Of a stretch of 64,000 bases of DNA, positions 61,074 to 64,000 are shown piece after piece (positions within the stretch are counted from its first letter, which is position 1; every line of letters begins with the position of its first letter). The notes beneath the pieces are model-generated. The model worked only from the letters and a program-made list of their open reading frames with translations. It was not told where the DNA came from and did no database searches. A program made the position numbers and the translations under genes. Source of the DNA: Symbiodinium microadriaticum (Eukaryota; Sar; Dinophyceae; Suessiales; Symbiodiniaceae); contig LSRX01000343.1 of NCBI GenBank assembly GCA_001939145.1, positions 414,457 to 478,456 of the forward strand. The letters run 5' to 3'.

Positions 61074-62006
61074 TCAGCAGCCTGCTTGAGCTCCCCCTCC
61101 AACGCCCTTTTCTCTGTTTTGAGCCTTAGACTGTCTTCTTCAACAACCAAGCCCCAAAAAGTTCAAACTTTTTAGGATAGATCTAATATATAAGGCCAAA
61201 AAGTCTAAAGTTCTCTCAGTCAAAGTCCAGGCGGCGACTCCACCTGATTCTTGAGTTTCTCCCGCACGGAAAATGCAACGTCGGCGTCCGCCTTCAACTT
61301 GCTGTTCTCCTTCTGGGACTCCTGCGAGGGTTTAGGGTTTGTTGTTTAGGGTAGGGTGTCTTTAGGGTTCAAGGTTTGAGGTTCGGGACTTGTCCTTGTG
61401 CAGGCGCTCGAGCATGACAACCTTGCCTTGGCTGGGGAAACATCTAAGAGAAGAATGCCTTAAGCTTACATCCCCAATAGTAAGCCCAGGAAATAAAAGG
61501 TTAAACTTTCAGATTACTACTACAAGGTAAGAACCCAACAAGTTTAAAAGTCAGGGCACTCTGCATCTCCGCCAGCGTGCTCCTGTGGACCTTGCCCTGG
61601 TCGTTCAAGTCCCTGGTGACCTCCCTCACCCGCTGGCTCATATCCGCGATGTCCAAGGAGTGCTTGGCCTTGGCCTCCTGCGAAAGCAGCGTATATTTTG
61701 ATTTAAGCAGTTCGGTTAGGCTGTCGGGTTTGGGGCGTAGGGTGTTAGGTTAGGGTTAGGGCCCCTGGGTCCTCCAGTGCCGTAGTGGCCTTTTTCATCT
61801 TCGTCTCCATGGAGACGACCTCCGCTTTGGCCCCCTCGACCTCCTCCCTGAACGCCGCGTTGTCCGACTGTCAGGGACGATTACTGAATCGGGGGGGGGG
61901 GGAAGTTAATAAAGACTTGACAAATTGCAATCTAGGATCTCGAAGCCGGCGATTCTCCTCCTGGAGCTGCTGGAGCATCTGCGCCCTGGTGCCACCAGTG
62001 GTGCTC
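60995..62006 (-). CDS. coiled-coil protein C-terminus, six exons
   Basis: Exons 61940-62006, 61772-61867, 61560-61677, 61395-61426, 61239-61321 and 60995-61124 (TAA) join in phase throughout. Sample sequence: LQQLQEENRRLR, SDNAAFREEVEGAKAEVVSM, HSLDIADMSQRVREVTRDLN, KVVMLERLHK, ESQKENSKLKADADVAFSVR and LEGELKQAADQLNKMEAERD, then KKRRRPRG. Heptads run almost unbroken. Introns 1, 2 and 4 must start GA (CGA|GATCCT, GAG|GACCCA, AAG|GACAAG); introns 3 and 5 start GT. Acceptors are AG followed by G except one. The N-terminal part lies upstream and may be interrupted by the rRNA fragment. Role unknown; probably structural. Confidence 0.7.
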
Positions 62007-62021
62007 CTGAAGGATGTAGAC

Positions 62022-62055
62022 TCTTGGATCCCCTAACTTTCGTTCTTGATCAATC

Positions 62056-62086
<31 letters not shown>

Positions 62087-62199
62087 ATAGTCCGTCTGTA
62101 ACAAATCCAAGAATTTCACCTCTGGCAGTTCAATACGAATGCCCCCAACTATCCCTATCGACCATTACCTCAGCTCTAGAAACCAACAAAATAGAACTG
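62022..62199 (-). pseudogene. 18S rRNA fragment
   Basis: The minus strand carries TATTTTGTTGGTTTCTAGAG, GGGATAGTTGGGGGCATTCG, CAGAGGTGAAATTCTTGG, ACTATTGCGAAAGCATTTGC, AAGGATGTTTTCATTG and AAGAACGAAAGTTAGGGGAT, a highly conserved central part of small-subunit rRNA. A four-base ATTG duplication and a few substitutions (such as TTACAGACGG) are present and both flanks end abruptly, so it is a non-functional fragment. GAGCTGAGGTAATG fits alveolate 18S better than plant or animal forms, as I recall them. Confidence 0.85.
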
Positions 62200-62353
62200 T
62201 TCCTTTAAAGAACAGATACAAAAATAAATATAAATGTCCTCCCGTCTCCGGGATGGGCGTTGGCGCGAGCCGCAGGGTTCGGCCGCGGCCAGTCCCATGG
62301 GCCCCATGGGCCCCACATCGCGCAAAGCTATGGCCTACGACCCCAGAGACCCT

Positions 62354-62745
62354 GAGCACTAAGCTATTAGGCTATGACCCACGAGAGCCTAAAGCTGGGA
62401 CCTACGAGCCCAGACCCCCCAGGCACTAAGCTATGATATGACCCAGGAGCCTAAAGCTATGACCTGCGAGCCCAAAGGCCCTAAGGACTAAGTTATGATA
62501 TGACCCAGGAGAGCCAGCTATGACCTGCGAGCCCAAGGGCCCTAAGCACTAGGTTATGATATGACCCAGGAGAGCCTAAAGCTATGACTTACGAGCCCAA
62601 AAGGCCCTAAGCACTAAGCTGTGATATGACCCAGGAGAGCCTAAAGCTATGACTTACGAGCCCAAAGGCCCTAAGCACTAAGCTATGATATGATCCAGGA
62701 GAGCCAAAAGCTATGACTTACTAGCTAAGCACTAAGCTATGACCC
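62354..62745. repeat. tandem repeat, about 65-bp unit, six copies
   Basis: Units contain CTATGACYTACGAGCCCAAA, GGCCCTAAGCACTAAGCTAT and GATATGACCCAGGAGAGCC. Copy lengths vary and the last is truncated. Confidence 0.9.
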
Positions 62746-63039
62746 ACTGACCATGCAGAACTGCCGCCTTGAAGGAAACGTTGCGAAGCCGCGATGTGTC
62801 ATGTCTTTGGGGTCCGGGTTGGAGTGAAAGTTTCTGGGTTTGGAGCTGCGGTTTGGGCTTTAGGATCAATTTCGATTCTCACATGCTCGCACTAAATAAT
62901 ATTGCAGGCACGGCTTCACATTAAGTCGGGTCGGGTTTGAGTGCTTTGGGGGGGTCCCCTGAACTGGCCCTGTATCACAAAGCCTGAAAATCTGTACCCA
63001 ATGAAACATTCCCGAAAGCGCAAAAGCACAGCTGCTTAA

Positions 63040-64000
63040 AAAAAAACACGCCCGAAAACCCTGAAGCCCACAGCCCTAAAACCCTCAACCCTAAGACCCC
63101 AAAGCCTCTAACCCTGAATCCGTAAAACCCAAAACCCTAAACGCTAACCTGTAAAGACCCAAAACCTCAAACCCTGAAGCCCAAAATCCTAAACAATCCT
63201 CAAACCCAAAACCCTGAAATACCTAAAACACCTCAAACCCTAAAACACTCAGGCTGCCCAAAGCCCACAAACCCTGGATCCTTAAGGCCCATAGCTCAAA
63301 AACCCGAAAACCCAAAACCACAAAGCCCCAAACCCTAAAGCCCTGAAACCCTAGACCCATCTGTCTGACTCTGAGGTGCAGGCTCTATAGTGCCCACGCC
63401 AGGCAGGAGCCAACGACCAGGCCTCAGCGATGAATTCAGGTCAAAGGCGTAGGGTGTAATATTAAGAGTTTCAGACGGTAGAGCAGATTTAGGGTTTAGG
63501 GCTCAGGGTTTAGGCTTTAGGGTCTAGGGTGTAGGGTTTAGGTTTTTAGGGTGTAGGGTACTGCAAGATACCCGAAGGGTCCAGCACCTACTAAGCCTAA
63601 GACCCCGAACCCCACAACCCGAAAACCCCCAATTTTATTCTTTAGTATTGGGGATTTAGGGTTTAGGGATTTAGGGTTTTAATTGCATAAGGATTTAGGG
63701 TTTAGGGGTTACGGATTTAAGGATTTTTTGCTTAGGGATTTAGGGTTGTTTATCGCTTAGGGATTTAGGGTTAGGGATTCAGGCTTAGGGATTTAGGGTT
63801 AGGGATTCAGGCTTTTTATCGTTTAGGGATTTAGGGTTTAGGGTTCCACGCAGCTATCAAGGCCCCAGCCAACCGCCAACCCGAAACCCTGAACCCCAGC
63901 AGCCCAAACCGACTATTCACAGAGTAACTCTGCAGGGCTCTATTCAGTGTGGTTCCTACAAGTTGTACGTATTCCGTTTTCGTACCTACAAGAATTTATA
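63040..64000. repeat. degenerate telomere-like sequence to the window end
   Basis: CCCTAAA-like words (63050-63355) change to TTTAGGG-like words (63485-63560 and 63650-63850). GATTTAGGGTTTAGG and GTTTATCGCTTAGG composites occur. No gene seen. Confidence 0.85.

Noticed and set aside
1..64000. Coccidian (Eimeria-like) origin
   Set aside because: Those genomes also have TTTAGGG-like and CAG repeats, but the need for GA and GC donors, the tiny exons and the recalled repeat peptide fit a dinoflagellate better. Not excluded.
1..64000. tRNA, snRNA or spliced-leader genes
   Set aside because: I looked for TTCGANNCC arms, clover-leaf pairing and spliced-leader-like words and found none I could support by eye; a covariance-model scan would be decisive.

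Overview
This looks like nuclear DNA of an intron-rich protist, most likely a dinoflagellate, possibly one of the Symbiodiniaceae. Four observations point there. (1) The plant/alveolate-type telomere heptamer (TTTAGGG/CCCTAAA) is scattered through almost every non-coding stretch. (2) Coding sequence is cut into exons of about 30-280 bp. In several chains the reading frame joins correctly only if introns start with GA or GC as well as GT, with AG before a G at the acceptor; such donors are known from dinoflagellates. (3) A 178-bp 18S rRNA fragment at 62022-62199 has alveolate-like wording, judged from memory. (4) A peptide at 24225-24434 resembles one I remember from Symbiodinium-type repeats. 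No bacterial operon, CRISPR array or organelle gene is visible. The genus cannot be fixed from the sequence alone.

Layout. 1-2.5 kb: three exons of a GRF zinc-finger gene on the minus strand, running off the left edge. 3.4-4.6 kb: a second, single-exon GRF zinc-finger gene. 5.0-6.7 kb: a four-exon plus-strand gene 3' end. 7.0-7.6 kb: five copies of a near-perfect 17-bp palindrome. 9.1-11.3 kb: plus-strand exons. 11.65-13.7 kb: a TGCAG-rich island with a partly degenerate minus-strand gene. 14-18.4 kb: short exon-like islands on both strands. 18.8-23.4 kb: mostly simple repeats and telomere-like arrays. 23.5-24.9 kb: a six-exon minus gene of unknown family. 26.3-26.8 kb: a four-exon minus gene. 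29.2-31.3 kb: a minus gene with one intron made almost wholly of CTA triplets. 33.8-34.9 kb and 36 kb: further minus genes. 38.2-41.3 kb: a minus gene with two or more C2 domain pieces. 42-55 kb: many isolated exon islands plus most of the MITE-like elements. 55.7-58.5 kb: a minus gene built from tandemly duplicated exon pairs. 59.3-62.0 kb: three further minus genes, the last a six-exon coiled-coil gene. 62.0-64 kb: the rRNA fragment, a tandem repeat of about 65 bp, and degenerate telomere-like sequence to the end.

Most recognisable genes lie on the minus strand. Introns and spacers hold telomere-like arrays, trinucleotide and tetranucleotide microsatellites, and at least five families of short inverted-repeat elements. 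There is no operon-type organisation. The few domains recognised (GRF zinc fingers, C2 domains, coiled coil) suggest nucleic-acid binding, membrane or calcium-linked functions and structural roles.

Limits. Exons were found by eye from codon-like composition, splice-site consensus and phase agreement. Nothing was aligned or searched. Single short exon calls are uncertain, and many long open frames here are probably chance.
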